From Amoebidium appalachense (taxonomy: Eukaryota > Ichthyosporea), in NCBI GenBank assembly GCA_963693365.1, contig CAVNZM010000002.1, positions 13,144,001 through 13,208,000 of the forward strand: a DNA stretch of 64,000 bases. Direction: 5' to 3'. Of the stretch, positions 1 to 19,256 are shown piece by piece; positions within the stretch are counted from its first letter, which is position 1, and each line of letters begins with the position of its first letter. Below the pieces are notes generated by a model. It did no database searches. It was given only the letters and a program-made list of their open reading frames with translations, and was not told the origin of the DNA. A program made the position numbers and the translations under genes.

Positions 1-390
1 GACTCAAGTCGCCTGCAGGGTTAACACTAAATCATTTTATACGGTACTGTACGTATCCCTAGTCCATAACTTGAGCACTCGGGCCAGGGGCCTCTGTGCC
101 ACCTGAAACATGAGCCTAATAAAGCAGTCTGGGGTTCAAGTAGAATGCTCTTGTTTGATTGTAACCTCCACCTGGCAGTGCTGGTGCTCCAAACAAGTAC
201 CGTGGCACACATCATGACGTGCACACTGATGAAGTTGCGCACTAGTACGTGTACGTAACTGAGCACGTACTACCAGTATGTACACTCTCACAAACGACGG
301 ATGGTTTCCTCCCCCCCTCCCCTCCCCTCCCCTGCCCGGGCGCGGATTGAAACCTCAGGGCCTCCCTCCCTCTTTCTCTCTCTCCCTCCG

Positions 391-422
<32 letters not shown>

Positions 423-623
423 CTCCCCCCCCCCCCCCCCCCCCCCCCCCCCCGAACAAAGTCTCTCTCCGAGTCTCTCTCACTAATCTCCGGGCCCCCT
501 CTCCCCATTGAGCGCAATAACCTTTCCCCAAAAAAATTTAAGGCCTCGGTCTCTCCCTCTCTCTTTCTCTCTCCCCCCCTCTCTCCGAGGCTCTCAGTTC
601 TTTAAATGTTGTCCTTGGCTCTC

Positions 624-681
<58 letters not shown>

Positions 682-2226
682 CTCTCTGAGGCTCTCTGAA
701 GCTCTCCCTGTGCCCCCGCGGTGTAGCACTTCATCAGGTTGAACGGGGATAAATCGAACCACAATAACGAACAATCATTGATCATGTGAGGACACCAGTT
801 TACGGTGGAATGAATGTTGATTACAGTCACACATAGAAGCAAAAAAAGTTGCCTCACCAGAATTGTTCACACATAACAGAACGGTTGGTGTGCCTTCCGG
901 GGGAAACAAAAATCTTCAGTTTTCTTTCCACTTTCTTTCTTTTATATCTTTTTTTTTTGGGGGGGGGGGGGGGGGGAGGGAGGGGGGGGGGGGGGGGAGG
1001 GGGGGGAGGGGGGGGCGGGGCCAGGGGAGAGGGGGTCAAGTTTTCAAAGTTGTTTTGTTCTGTTTGTTTGTTCATATTATAGCTTTCCCTTCAGAACTAA
1101 GGATGATATCAGTTGCGCATTCCTCCACATGGGGAAAAAAAGATTGCTGCGTTCTTTTCGTTGGTTTCCGAGTTTGCAAAACCCTGTACCCAGTCACTGG
1201 TTCTGCACGAGAAGGCTGAGAAGCAAGGGACAATTCTTCATTGAAGTACGCACAGGAAACCACTTATACCACTATGGTTGTGATGCAGTGATGATTTAAA
1301 TGCTCATGAATACCCACGTGCATGGATACGCTAGTGTCTGCAGCCTGGTATTCGTTTGGGCTAACTAGGCAACCACGGACCAGACAGGTTAGTAAAAGAT
1401 GTTCATCATGGGGTGCTATTGGATCAAGGTATGTGATTAAAAAGCTGCTTTAAAGTGCGTGATTTATTTTGGCTTCCCTTCGGCTTCCCTTCTTGTGTTC
1501 TTTCTCTTCTCTTTCCCTCTTTCCCTTTTTCTTTTCTTCCTCGGAGCTCTCCCCCTTTTCAGTCTCCCTCTCTCTCTCTCCTGTCTCTCTTTCTCCTCCT
1601 TCTCTCTCCCTCTTCTCTCTCTCTCTCTCTCCTCCCCTCCCCCCCCCCCTCCTCCCTCCCTCCCTCCCACTCCCTCTCTTTCTCTCCCTCGCGCGCGCGC
1701 CTGTGCGCTCTCTCTCTCTCAGGCTCTCTCTCAGGCTCTCTCTCTTACTCTCTCTCTCTCTCTCTCTCTCTCTCCCCCGCCCCTCCCTCTCCCTCTCTCC
1801 CTCTCCCTCTATCTCGCTCTCTCACTCCCCCCCCCCCCCCCCCCCCTTGACACTAATAATTAAAAATATGAATATTCAGTATTATGTATGCACACACATG
1901 AGAGCTTGGCATGCACACAAACACTCACACAGGTAACTGTGCAAACATACACTCACACCCACACCTGCTCGCCCACTCACTCACACACCCATCCACACCC
2001 ACCAACACCCAATATCCACCTCCCCTATCCACCACCGAGCCACTCACCTCCTTCCCACCGCTCCCCCAGGCTCATCCCCCCCCCCCCCCCCCCCCCGTAG
2101 CTCCAGCCTCTCCCCCTTCCCCCCGTCCTCTCCCCCCCTCCCCCACACACACAAACACAAACACACGCCCACCGCGCCACTCACCTCACCCTCCTTCCCT
2201 TCCTTAACGCCTCCGCACTCCATCCG

Positions 2227-2270
<44 letters not shown>

Positions 2271-2881
2271 ACCACCACCACCACCACCACCACCACCTAC
2301 GCCACAATGGCATGGCCATTCTCCTTTGTCCCTGTCCCTCTGTTTATGCCCCCCTCCCCTTAATTCGGAAATACCAGTTCGGAAATACCAAAAAGTAAAA
2401 AACAAAAAAGTGGGGAAAAGAGAAACGCGTACCCAGTGTCTTCTTGCTGTGTGTTAGCAGGGCAGTACGTGCAACCATGCGCGCAGCAGCCGAGCACGCC
2501 TCCGTGCCGGCATGGCCGCCACCAATGACTATGACGTCATATGTGTGCTCGCCCGCAGCGGCCGTCGCGTGCGTGTAGCGCCTGCAAACAGCAGATGCTG
2601 GGCGTGAGGCACACGAATGCGCGTGGGGCCAAGCGAAGCATTTTTGACATTCTCTATTTGCTGGGTGTTCTCTTGTGGGGTTGTGTGATGTGGTGGGGGC
2701 TGGGAGTGAAGAGGTGATGGGGAAGGGGGGGAGGGGAGGGAGGGTGGGAGATTTTTGGGGAGAGGGTGAGAGGGTGCTGGAAAGGGTGGGGGTAAACGTC
2801 GATTGGAGATACGGAAGGAGGGGACACCAGAAACGGCAAAGCTCAACTAGGCTAAAGAACGAGGTCGAGGACTCGATGTTT

Positions 2882-2913
<32 letters not shown>

Positions 2914-2929
2914 GAAGTCGGAAAACTAA
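1..2929. repeat. Microsatellite and homopolymer region, no gene seen
   Basis: The stretch is dominated by CT/CCCT-rich pyrimidine tracts (about 360-475, 541-700, 1500-1850), a T-run followed by a long G-rich block (950-1020), CA-rich DNA (1890-2170), a poly-C run (about 2227-2270) and a poly-A run (about 2882-2911). All long open frames here translate into serine/leucine, proline or glycine repeats and are not credible genes. The short unique pieces (1-300, 720-900, 1080-1450, 2400-2660) show no recognisable protein. Confidence 0.8.
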
Positions 2930-4292
2930 TTGCCGGGTGTGCGCCCAAAAATGCTGCACTTTTACCACAACTGCCCCGCCACCCCCGTGGCCTTTTTCTA
3001 TGCAAAATCTTTCAGTTTCCATGCACACATGCAAGAACAAAAGGTACTATAATTATAATTCTTCAACATAAAAATCACACCAAAAGTGAGCAAAAATACT
3101 CGCGCCGGCACCAGTCTGGCAGTGCGGAGCGAGGTCAGCGAGGTACAGTAGTCTTTCTTGCAAGCCCCTTGAAGCATCACACCAAAAGGGTGATACACAG
3201 GGGTGCCTGTGACATAAGTTGATGCTTTAGACTAATGGCTCACAAAATCGTGGTTATCGATGTGGTTAGCGATGCGCAAAACTTGCGCAAGCTGATATGC
3301 GGGGGTATTCGTTATCTTGCTGATGATTGGCTGCTCTGAGATCCAAAAAATCTAATGTATCTCCCTACACCTCTAGGCGCGATGAGCCTCAAGGAGTCAA
3401 GGGTTGGCTCATAAGAGAAAGGGGGATCTCAGAAAGCCGTTTACAAAGGCTGTTAGAGATAGTTTATGTGTACAAAAATATAGCATGAAGTACTAATAAA
3501 AAAAGACAAAATCTGTAAGATCCTTCGAGATGAATGCTCAGTGCAAGATGTCCCTCATTTGGAACTAACGACGTCCTGCAACAACTTGAGGATGTTCGGG
3601 GGTGTCCATTTTCAATGGCTTTATGTTAAAATATGTTAAATTTCAGAGAAAGCTTAATGCAAAGCCCTTCATATCACTACGCTGTTCAGGATCTACCAAA
3701 AAAAAAATAAAGCAAATTTATTTAACTCCTGTTGGTCCATATTTGCTGTAGGATGAAGCTGACCACTGGAACCTTCCTTATTGATCAAAGAAAAATCCTT
3801 TACAAATCTTTGGTGAATTTCAGAAATCTCTTACATCCCTGGGGAATCCGGCAAATCGTTTTGATTGGTCCAAATAGAAAAGCAGTGACTTTTCGATTTT
3901 TTCTTGCGTCTCATTTCGAACTTGTCACCATCATGTTTTTTGGGGTCAACTCAGTATAAAAACATAAACATAAGTACAAAGGTCTCAACGGTGAGGGTTG
4001 TTCACACCTCTTTTGACATAGCTCCATCCCTGGTATGTTCTTCTTGGGTATAGGCGCATCAAAGCAACCGTGTGCATAACCAACAATCGAATACAGACCT
4101 ACCCTACCATTCCCTTTACACCCTCTAAGCTCATGCTTCCCGAACTGTCACACAAGTTGTAACCGGACCGTGACCGTCTCTCTAGTTTTGCAAACTGCCA
4201 TATAGTACCGAAGCTGTAAATATTACCGGGTATCCCTGGTATAAACGAGAGATTTCGTAGTTTGCGCCAAACTCAGTGAAAATGCTGGTGAG

Positions 4293-4329
<37 letters not shown>

Positions 4330-5061
4330 CCCTCCTCCTCTTTCCCCTCCACCAGAGCCTAATACAAGCACAGGCTGAAGAGCCCCGTTTTTTCATTCCT
4401 TTCTTTTCGATTTTCCGATGCTCATTGATTGTTGCGCACTTATTTCCCCACAGAAACTCGTGCTTTAGAAACGAGTTTTAATATACTCCTACGTCTACAC
4501 GCCGGGTAGCACATCCCTTCATCCCGGTCCCCCCCCAAGCACACACACACACACACACATACGCACGCACGCACACACACGCACACACGTGAGCTCGTAT
4601 GCGCTCTCTGTGTCACACACACATTCTCTCCCTCGCTCTCTCTCCCCCCCTCCCCCCCCCGCTTCCCCCCTCTCTCCCCCCCCCCCCCCCTCCTCCCCCC
4701 CCCTCCCCCCCCCCCTCCGTCCCCCCCCCCCTTCAGTGACACCTCCCACATCCTTCCCCCCCTTCTCCTTCCTGTTAGGCATGCTTGAGCGGTTCAGCCC
4801 CCAACATAACCGGGGGTTCCGGCATTATACGGCTTTTGGTTGTTGCCTCGAGATTTGCATGACTTGTTCTACCCTGAGCTGTTTATGCGTTGTGCCCCTT
4901 TTTTCCTTTTTTTTTATTTTTTTATTTTATTTTTTTTTTTTTTGGGGGGGGGGGGGGGGGGGGAGGACTGTGTGGCATACCTACACCAGTTTACATACAC
5001 CAGTTTACATACCCATGGGTCCTGTAAGATTGAGGCCCTACCTGGATGTAGTTTTTCCCCC
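2930..5061. other. Unique low-repeat DNA then homopolymer blocks, no gene recognised
   Basis: 2930-4280 is one of the least repetitive parts of the window and is richer in A and T. It has only short open frames, the longest 75 codons at 3732-3959, with no recognisable domain and no supporting splice signals. From 4291 on come a poly-C run, CA and pyrimidine repeats, and a T-run leading into a G-run at about 4915-4963. Its function is unknown; the last part may hold the promoter of the CBS gene that follows. Confidence 0.6.
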
Positions 5062-12408
<7,347 letters not shown>

Positions 12409-12533
12409 TTAAAGATGCGGTGGTGGTGTTATATTTTTCTTCCTCTCTCTTCATCTCTCTCGCTTGTTTTTGTGTTAAATGTTCGGTTGAAAGAGGGGGA
12501 GATCGGATGAGGAGGTGTTGGGTGTGTGTGTGT

Positions 12534-12586
<53 letters not shown>

Positions 12587-13252
12587 TGGCTCTGTCTGGG
12601 GGACAACTTACTTTTTTTTTTTTTTTTTTTTTTTTTGAGTATTGGCGAGTGTGGTGTAGGCTGTCGTACACGAATAGTCTGATGAATTTTTGTATGATAA
12701 TTGATGCTCACATTTGGCCGGCTCGTGATTTCCTGCCATTTTCATTGGGCGGTAGACATGACACAGAAAATGATGTGACTAGGACGGACAGTAGTTACGT
12801 TAATACCTCAGTTTAGTTAAGGCCTAATGTGGCACACCAACAATACAGAAGAAGGGTGGGTTTGTAAGCCACATGTCAGGTGGACATGTATTCACAATCC
12901 TATACCATATCCGGGTTTACAATATAGCTATGGATTTTGATTATAAAAAAGCTTTTGTAGTGAGCTAAGCGTAGCGGCAATTTATCAGTATCTGCATAAT
13001 ATGCAGGCTGCCAGCAATGGTGTGTTATTGGTAAATACTTATGTGGTAAGCTGGGAACATGTACCTCTGTGAAAAATTCACGCCGGATAATAAACTGCAT
13101 AATAGAAAAATGAACACACACTGTAACCCTTGTTTAGTGGTGTGTGTAACCTAATCGCACGTAAGCTTACACAGTTGTGGTGATTTTTTGTAATACACAC
13201 AAACACACGTACACAACACACAAACACACACACGTGTACACGCAGTCACACA

Positions 13253-13287
<35 letters not shown>

Positions 13288-13936
13288 CAAACACACATGC
13301 ACACACGGACATGGACACGGACACGGACACGGACACACATACACACACACAAGCTCATAAGCTTCCCCCCATCTCGAGCCCCCCCCCCCCCCCCCCCCCT
13401 CCCTCCCCCGAGTCCCTCCCCTCCCCCTCCACCTCCCCCCCCCCCCTCCCCCTCCTCCCCTCCCCCCCACTCCCCCCTCCCCCCCCCCCCCCCTCCCCCC
13501 CGCACCCCCCGCCCCTCTCTTCCTTCCACCCCTCGCAAGGACTTAATAAAAATTTTAAGGAATTTAAGTCGAATTTAAGTCAGAGCTCTGTTTGCTCCTG
13601 GTACATCTGCTGTCGTACTGTGATGCATATTACTAAGTCTACACACTGCCCCCAATATTGAGCGATATCTAGATCCGGACAAAAGGATCTCAGGCTAAAG
13701 GAATATTGGCCCGACCGTTAACGTTCTGAGAGAGCTTAGTACTTCTACCTGTGTGCTCCTGCACCGGCCATTTGGCCATTGCTGGTTTCCCCCCTAAGTC
13801 AGTCTTGCTTTGGGTTAAACTTTGTGTATGTGACTGTGCATGTAGGTGTATGTGCTTGTTTGTAGCTCCTGCCACCCGCGGTGGGCCTACGGGAGGAGGA
13901 GGAGGAGGGGGGGAGGGGGGCGGGGGGCCCTTCAGT
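12409..13936. other. 3' flank of the CBS gene; homopolymers, no gene
   Basis: It contains a 52-nt G-run (12534-12585), a T-run (12613-12636), CA repeats (13195-13350) and a long pyrimidine block (13370-13530). An AATAAA at 13089-13094 is a possible but distant polyadenylation signal for the CBS gene. No coding sequence is recognised. Confidence 0.5.
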
Positions 13937-14276
13937 CCGGCCTAACAGTGGCCTTGGTTTGCCACGCTGACGTCAGCATAACCTCGGGCTCTCCCCCTTC
14001 CCCCCCCTCCCCCCCCCCTCCCCCCTCCCCCTCCGCTCCCCGCAACCACCACCACAACGGACCCCTAAATCCTTTCCCAGGGCTTTTCCCTCCACATGGG
14101 AAGCACAGTGGCACCGGCCCAAACATTTCTGAGTCCCAACCACCACTAACCTCGAATGAAGTTACTGTACTGACGGATGATTCGGACGCTCTCCTGCAAG
14201 GCCGACGGCCAATTATTGACGGTGTTTCTGGACATGTAACAACATCCGGCAGCCTTCAGTTGTTGCTAAGCGACAC
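13937..14276 (+). CDS. Unrecognised exon-like open frame (partial gene candidate)
   Basis: An open frame of about 113 codons follows a CCCTTCAG acceptor-like site and ends before a GTGTTTGTG donor-like site. After a proline-rich start it reads as ordinary protein (for example SNEVTVLTDDSDALLQGRR and DGVSGHVTTSGSLQLLLSDT). A second short segment in the same style lies at about 14458-14550 (VWVGDKATVMVRVHLDRNGH). I do not recognise a family, and no start codon or full exon chain could be built. It could be part of the same broken or unfinished gene as the open frame at 15319-15714, or a chance frame in proline-rich DNA. Confidence 0.25.
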
Positions 14277-14399
14277 TGTGTTTGTGTGTGTGTGTGGGGG
14301 GGGGGGGGGGGAGGGAAGGAGAGGAGGAGGGGGGTGGGGGGTAATGTGCTTATGTGTGGGGAAAGAGGTGGGAGAGTGGAGGGGGAGGGGGTGATCCAT

Positions 14400-14439
<40 letters not shown>

Positions 14440-14566
14440 GGGGGGGAGGGGAGGGGGGTGTTCACTGTCTGGGTGGGCGATAAGGCAACTGTGATGGTGA
14501 GAGTGCATTTGGACAGGAATGGGCACAAAGAACTACGTGTGCGGGTGGCAGGGTGGGTGGGTAGGT

Positions 14567-14568
<2 letters not shown>

Positions 14569-14653
<85 letters not shown>
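14569..14653. repeat. Near-continuous poly-G, 85 nt
   Basis: G-run interrupted by a single A; with the G-run at 14401-14438 it forms the most G-rich stretch in the window. A (GA)n array follows at about 14910-14966. Confidence 0.9.
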
Positions 14654-14654
<1 letters not shown>

Positions 14655-14901
14655 TGGGGGGAAAGGCGGGGGAGCAGGAGAAGGAAGAGAAACCTTGGGG
14701 GAGGAAGAAGAGGTGGTGGAAGAGGAGGTGGTGGAGGAGGAGGAGGGGGGCGTGGGGAGGGGGGAGGAGGGGGGGAAGAGACAAGCGCTCGGTTGCAGAT
14801 CAGGTGTTAGGAAGGGATCAGTCATGGATGATTTATCGAAAACCAAAGACCCCCCCCCCCCCCCCCCCCCCTCCCCCCCCCCCCCCTCCCCCTCAAAAAA
14901 A

Positions 14902-14971
<70 letters not shown>

Positions 14972-15318
14972 GTGAGTGAAAGAGGGAGACCAAGAGAGGG
15001 AGATGCAGGGATAGACAGGGCGACAGAGGGAGAGGGAGAGAGCGAGAGAGGAAGAGAGAGAGGGAGAGAAAGAGAGAGAGAGAGAGTGAGTGAGGAGAGA
15101 GAGATAGTGAGGGAGCCGGGGAGTTGGAGTGAGTAAGTGGGTGATTGAGTGAAAGTGAGTGAGTGAGGCACCGAGGGAGGGCGAGAGAAAAAAACTTGAG
15201 CGAAAACTTCTGAAAAGAATGTGGTGGAAAAAAATAAAACTTATCACCTGCGATTGATACTATGGTATGATAATTCATTTGGAACAACACAGTTTGGTAA
15301 AATCAGGGCATTGTTTGA

Positions 15319-15714
15319 TTTAATACTGTCCCTCTTGCAGCTTTATGCCCCTTTGATACACAACTTTTTTCTATACAGCCCGGTTGTGATGTATTCAATG
15401 GCGGTAGGCTACGCATCAGTCACAAAAACTGCCTTCTAGGAGCAGGCGATACACTCTATCTACTCTACAGCAACATATACGACAGCAATACAACTCAAGA
15501 GCATACAATGCTCTTCATATCTGAGAGTGCTAACCCTTGGGGCACAATACTTAGCAAGTACATTTCAGATGCACCCAAGGCTTCAATAGCTGATGTGTAC
15601 CTGGTTCATGGTGTTTAGGTCACCGAACATGCTAAAAAATGGCTACGAAAACTTGACAATACCATTGGTGGCTTAGCACTTGAGGAAAAAGCTAAGAAAA
15701 TTGAGCAAATTTTT
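15319..15714 (+). pseudogene. Unrecognised coding-like frame with in-frame TAG
   Basis: One frame is open from 15319 to a TAG at 15616-15618 and continues open to 15714, where it runs into a 56-nt C-run. A good acceptor (TACTGTCCCTCTTGCAG) ends at 15340. The translation is protein-like on both sides of the stop (CDVFNGGRLRISHKNCLLG before, EHAKKWLRKLDNTIGGLALE after), so this may be a broken gene, an exon ending at the TAG, or a degraded mobile-element protein. Another frame at 15221-15339 (LWYDNSFGTTQFGKIRALF) may belong to the same sequence after a frameshift. The family is not recognised. It is convergent with the beta-helix gene that starts to its right. Confidence 0.35.

Positions 15715-15715
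<1 letters not shown>

Positions 15716-15771
<56 letters not shown>
15716..15771. repeat. Poly-C (56 nt) followed by A-run
   Basis: A clear C-then-A composite tract, the reverse complement of the T-then-G tracts seen elsewhere. It separates the broken open frame from the 3' end of the beta-helix gene. Confidence 0.9.
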
Positions 15772-15782
<11 letters not shown>

Positions 15783-15838
15783 AAAAAAAAAAAACAAAAA
15801 AAACTACGTTATGTATCAAAGCAATCCGATACCCGTCG

Positions 15839-17036
15839 TCACTCTGGTTGAACATACTCCCGATCAGCATCATAGCTGATGTACGGCTTCGTGTTTCCGG
15901 GGCCGATATCCGTATTGTCGTTGAGTGGCCCCTGGCTCAGATAGTGTGTATCCCATACAGACCCCGACCCGGGCGCCGCCTTGTTGTTTGCGTAATATCC
16001 ACCCAAATTTACCGTTCCATAAACACGGTTATTTGCAATTGCACCACCGCGGAATAACCCACCGCACCCATCATCCGGAGCTTCATTGTCTTCAAACCGC
16101 CCGTCAATGTTAACCTCCGAACCATCTCCCACCTGCTCAATCCATATAGCCCCACCACGCGCACCGCTATCAAAACCCAGATTTTTCGCCACGTTTCCGA
16201 TGAACTCCGAGTCGATGTCGATGGTTGCGCTGTTGAGAATCTTGTTAACCCAAAGGGCGCCGCCTCCGTTCGCGACGTTCCCCGTAAATTTGGACCCGGT
16301 AATTGAAAGTGACCCACCAAGGAATTGGTTGATGCCTACGGCCGAACCGCAAGCGTGGCCAAACGTACCACTGTTGTTTTCAAACACGGAATCCGAGATC
16401 TCCACGTCTGCACGCTGTGCCTTCTCAATGTACACAGCCCCCCCCGCCGCGATACATAAGCGGCAACTCAAAATCCACGACGTTTTCCGTAAACGTCGAG
16501 CCAGTAATCTTCACGCTTTTCGTATTTCCGATGAAGAACACGGATCCTCCCCTCATCCCCGTGTTGAACTTCGTGAACGAACAATCGGAAACGTAAAGAC
16601 TTATGGGGCCCACGGTGTCAGCCTCAGGGTAAGTCCCCGTACCCAACTCGGTCGTGCGGAGAACGGATGCCCTTTCCCCGTCGTTAACAAAGTCAATATT
16701 TCGGAAAGTTAAAGCAGACCCGCCCTTTGTAGCGCGGAACATGGTTGCGCTTGTGCTTGAAGAGCTCAGTTGCGCAGTGAGCATAGGCCTCCCATCACCC
16801 ACAAAATTAAGGGATTTTGTAATTTTGACCTCCTGACGTACAGTATAGGAGTCCCCAACGGTAATAGTGTCCCCTGAGCCAGCTGCATTCACGGCTGCGT
16901 TCAAATCCTCGTAGCAAGAGCCACCCACGCTGAAGGTGCATGCAAGGGCGGACTGGGCACATGAGAGAGCCACAAGGAACATCATGGCGCGGGATAACAG
17001 GCCCTTGCCGTCGTTAATGCTTGGTGTTAGGTGCAT
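15839..17036 (-). CDS. Secreted parallel beta-helix protein, intronless, frameshifted in G8
   Basis: The ATG is at 17034-17036. The N-terminus has a signal peptide: a short polar start, then the hydrophobic MMFLVALSCAQSALA with likely cleavage before CTF. The body has right-handed parallel beta-helix repeats: the opening AAVNAAGSGDTITV and KITKSLNFVGDG, then repeated G-G-A/S-V-x-I and N-x-G/S rungs (GGSVFFIG, ITGSTFTENV, GGAVYIEKA, GGALWVNKI, GGAIWIEQV). Pectin-lyase-like and Pmp/adhesin families share this fold; no catalytic site is evident, so an adhesive or cell-surface role is only inferred. The frame breaks at 16438-16445 (G8 on the coding strand); seven Gs would join the upstream 197 codons to about 199 downstream codons and restore a GGGAVYIE rung. 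This is either a homopolymer sequencing error or a recent mutation. No introns and no microsatellites, unlike its neighbours. Confidence 0.75.
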
Positions 17037-18077
17037 CTTTGCGTTACGAGACGAGGGGACGAAAGGATGTGTGTGCAAACTGCTGAAATGGCTGGATGTT
17101 TCTCAGGCTAAGCTGCGGCAGCAAACCGGTAAGTCTGCAAGACTTAGTTGTATGTGTTGTGTGCCAAAGTACTCATACTCGTGTTTTCGCAATTCGGCGG
17201 AACACAAAGGTACGAAGTATATGGAATAGGAGCTAAAAGTGAACAAGTTTGAGACCAGCAACAACTATTGTGGCCGCTCAATGGACATAGCTGGGTGCTT
17301 CATAATTAGAAGGTTAGGCCTATATGCCCGTGCGGCCGCGGGAGAGTAAACAAACCTTTAAAGTTACAAAGGCCCCTCTTGCCGCCATTTGATTGGTCCA
17401 CTGTGCATCGCAAAGTTCCATAACCAAAAATAACTTCCAATCAGATTCTAGAACATATACTCTCGTGGAATTGCATAAATTTCGCATCCAATCATATTTT
17501 TGTTTCTTCCGTATTTGGTTATGTTCAGATATCAGCGAGTTCAAGCGACCGTGCCCGCGCCACTTCCCTGCGCCCCCCCCCCCCCCCCTTTTCTTTCTTT
17601 CTTTCTTTTTTTTTTGTTGCCGCAGGCGACACGGCGTAGTAGTGCCCGGCCACTTACGTAAGCCAGTGGGTAAATAGCCTTGGAGACTAAGGTGCCCCAC
17701 GGATCCGCGGATTGCTCGTTTTTTTCCTGCGCAGCATGCAGTGCCACGCCTCCACGGTCCTCCAACCACTGCTGCAGCTCCAACCCTGGCCAAATAGCAA
17801 CCCATCCACATCGGTGTGCAGTGGTTAAGGCTTCACACGGCTGAGAGGTGGCGATTAATATCGAGGATGGCTTTCTGGGGAAAAGGATGCAGTCATACAG
17901 GCGTGTGGGTCTCACGGGCAGCTAGAGGGTGGTGGCTCAGCTAGGCCTGGCAGTGACCAATTGCCAGTGGGCCAATATGAATGGGGGGAGAGAGGGAGGG
18001 AGGGAGGGAGGGGGGGGGGGTGGAAGGAGAGTCAATAGAGAGAGTTGGAGAGAGAGGAATTTGAGAGAGAGAAATTT

Positions 18078-18140
<63 letters not shown>

Positions 18141-19164
18141 TGAGAGAGAGAATGCATGTAACTGCGGCCGGCCGCGTGCTTTTGTATTTGGGCAAGGAAA
18201 TGTTGCAATTGTACATATTCAAAACAAACAAGCAAAGCAAATGTTGTTCATGTATATAATTGTATCAATACACTAGTACAAAGAAGCAAAAATTTGTTTT
18301 TAGATAAGCGTATGTACACGTGAGCAAGCAAACATTATGTAGGTGAGTGAGCATGCGAGTAGGCAAGTGCTCAGACAGTAATGATAATGAGGTGTGTATG
18401 TGTGTACTATGTGAGCAAGCCAGTGTTGTATACATATGGGTCACTGAAGAGAATGAATTTTTCGACTGTGTGCTGTCATGGAAACCAACCAATGATTTAC
18501 AGACGATAAAAATAATAAATAACAAAGCACGAGGTTTCACACACATCCAACGAGTCGAACCTGAATTTAGCTTTTATTTCGGCCATGCAGTGCAAAAACA
18601 TGTCTCTTGACACGTTCACACTCATGACATAACCTTGTAGCTGGGACACGGCACACCAAACATATCAACCTTATCTCTTGCAGTTGAAGACCAATAACCA
18701 CCTACTACCCCTAAACCCTACCCCTTATTCCTTGGCTATCATCAGACACCAACCCTGATCCACATTATGTGTCCGGTTACATCCGAACACATGCAAACTG
18801 GAAGAACAAAGTCTAAATACACAAGAAGTACACATGAAGAAACGAAAAATAAATAGAAGAAAACCAAAAAGAAAAGACAGAAAAAGAGGTAGAGGGAGAA
18901 TAGAAAACGGACGAAAGAGGGAGAGGAAAATGATATCGAATTATCTACGTATTTACATTATGACGTCGCGATAACTGACCCCTTTTTCAAGTGGTGTGAA
19001 CTCTCAGGAAATTCGGCCTGTGGATCAATAGCAAACCCTGGGCCATCGACATCGAGCCGGCTAAACAACAGAAACATGTTCATGTGTTCTGGCATATAAT
19101 TTTTGTGTTTGTGCCTGCAATGTGTAAACATTCACCCATAGATGCGTGGATGCAGTGATGTGTC
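17037..19164. other. Intergenic region between the beta-helix gene and COPB2
   Basis: It holds possible upstream sequence of the beta-helix gene, with CCAAT boxes (ATTGG at 17392-17396; CCAAT near 17436 and 17486), a C-run (17574-17588) and a (GA)n tract (about 18080-18150). The rest is unique DNA without a recognisable gene. Between 18250 and 19100 lies probable 3' flank of COPB2, with AATAAA on the minus strand near 18572. Confidence 0.5.
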
Positions 19165-19215
19165 TCAATTGTCGTCCTCTCCGAGAAGGTCTTCCTCGTC
19201 ATCAAAATCGGCGTC

Positions 19216-19256
<41 letters not shown>

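Noticed and set aside
14256-15290. A 344-codon minus-strand frame rich in Pro, Ser and Leu
   Set aside because: It is the read-through of poly-G, GA and pyrimidine repeats; no non-repetitive domain is present.
17320-17915. Minus-strand frames of 163 and 124 codons
   Set aside because: Both cross a poly-C and pyrimidine tract and have no domain-like content.
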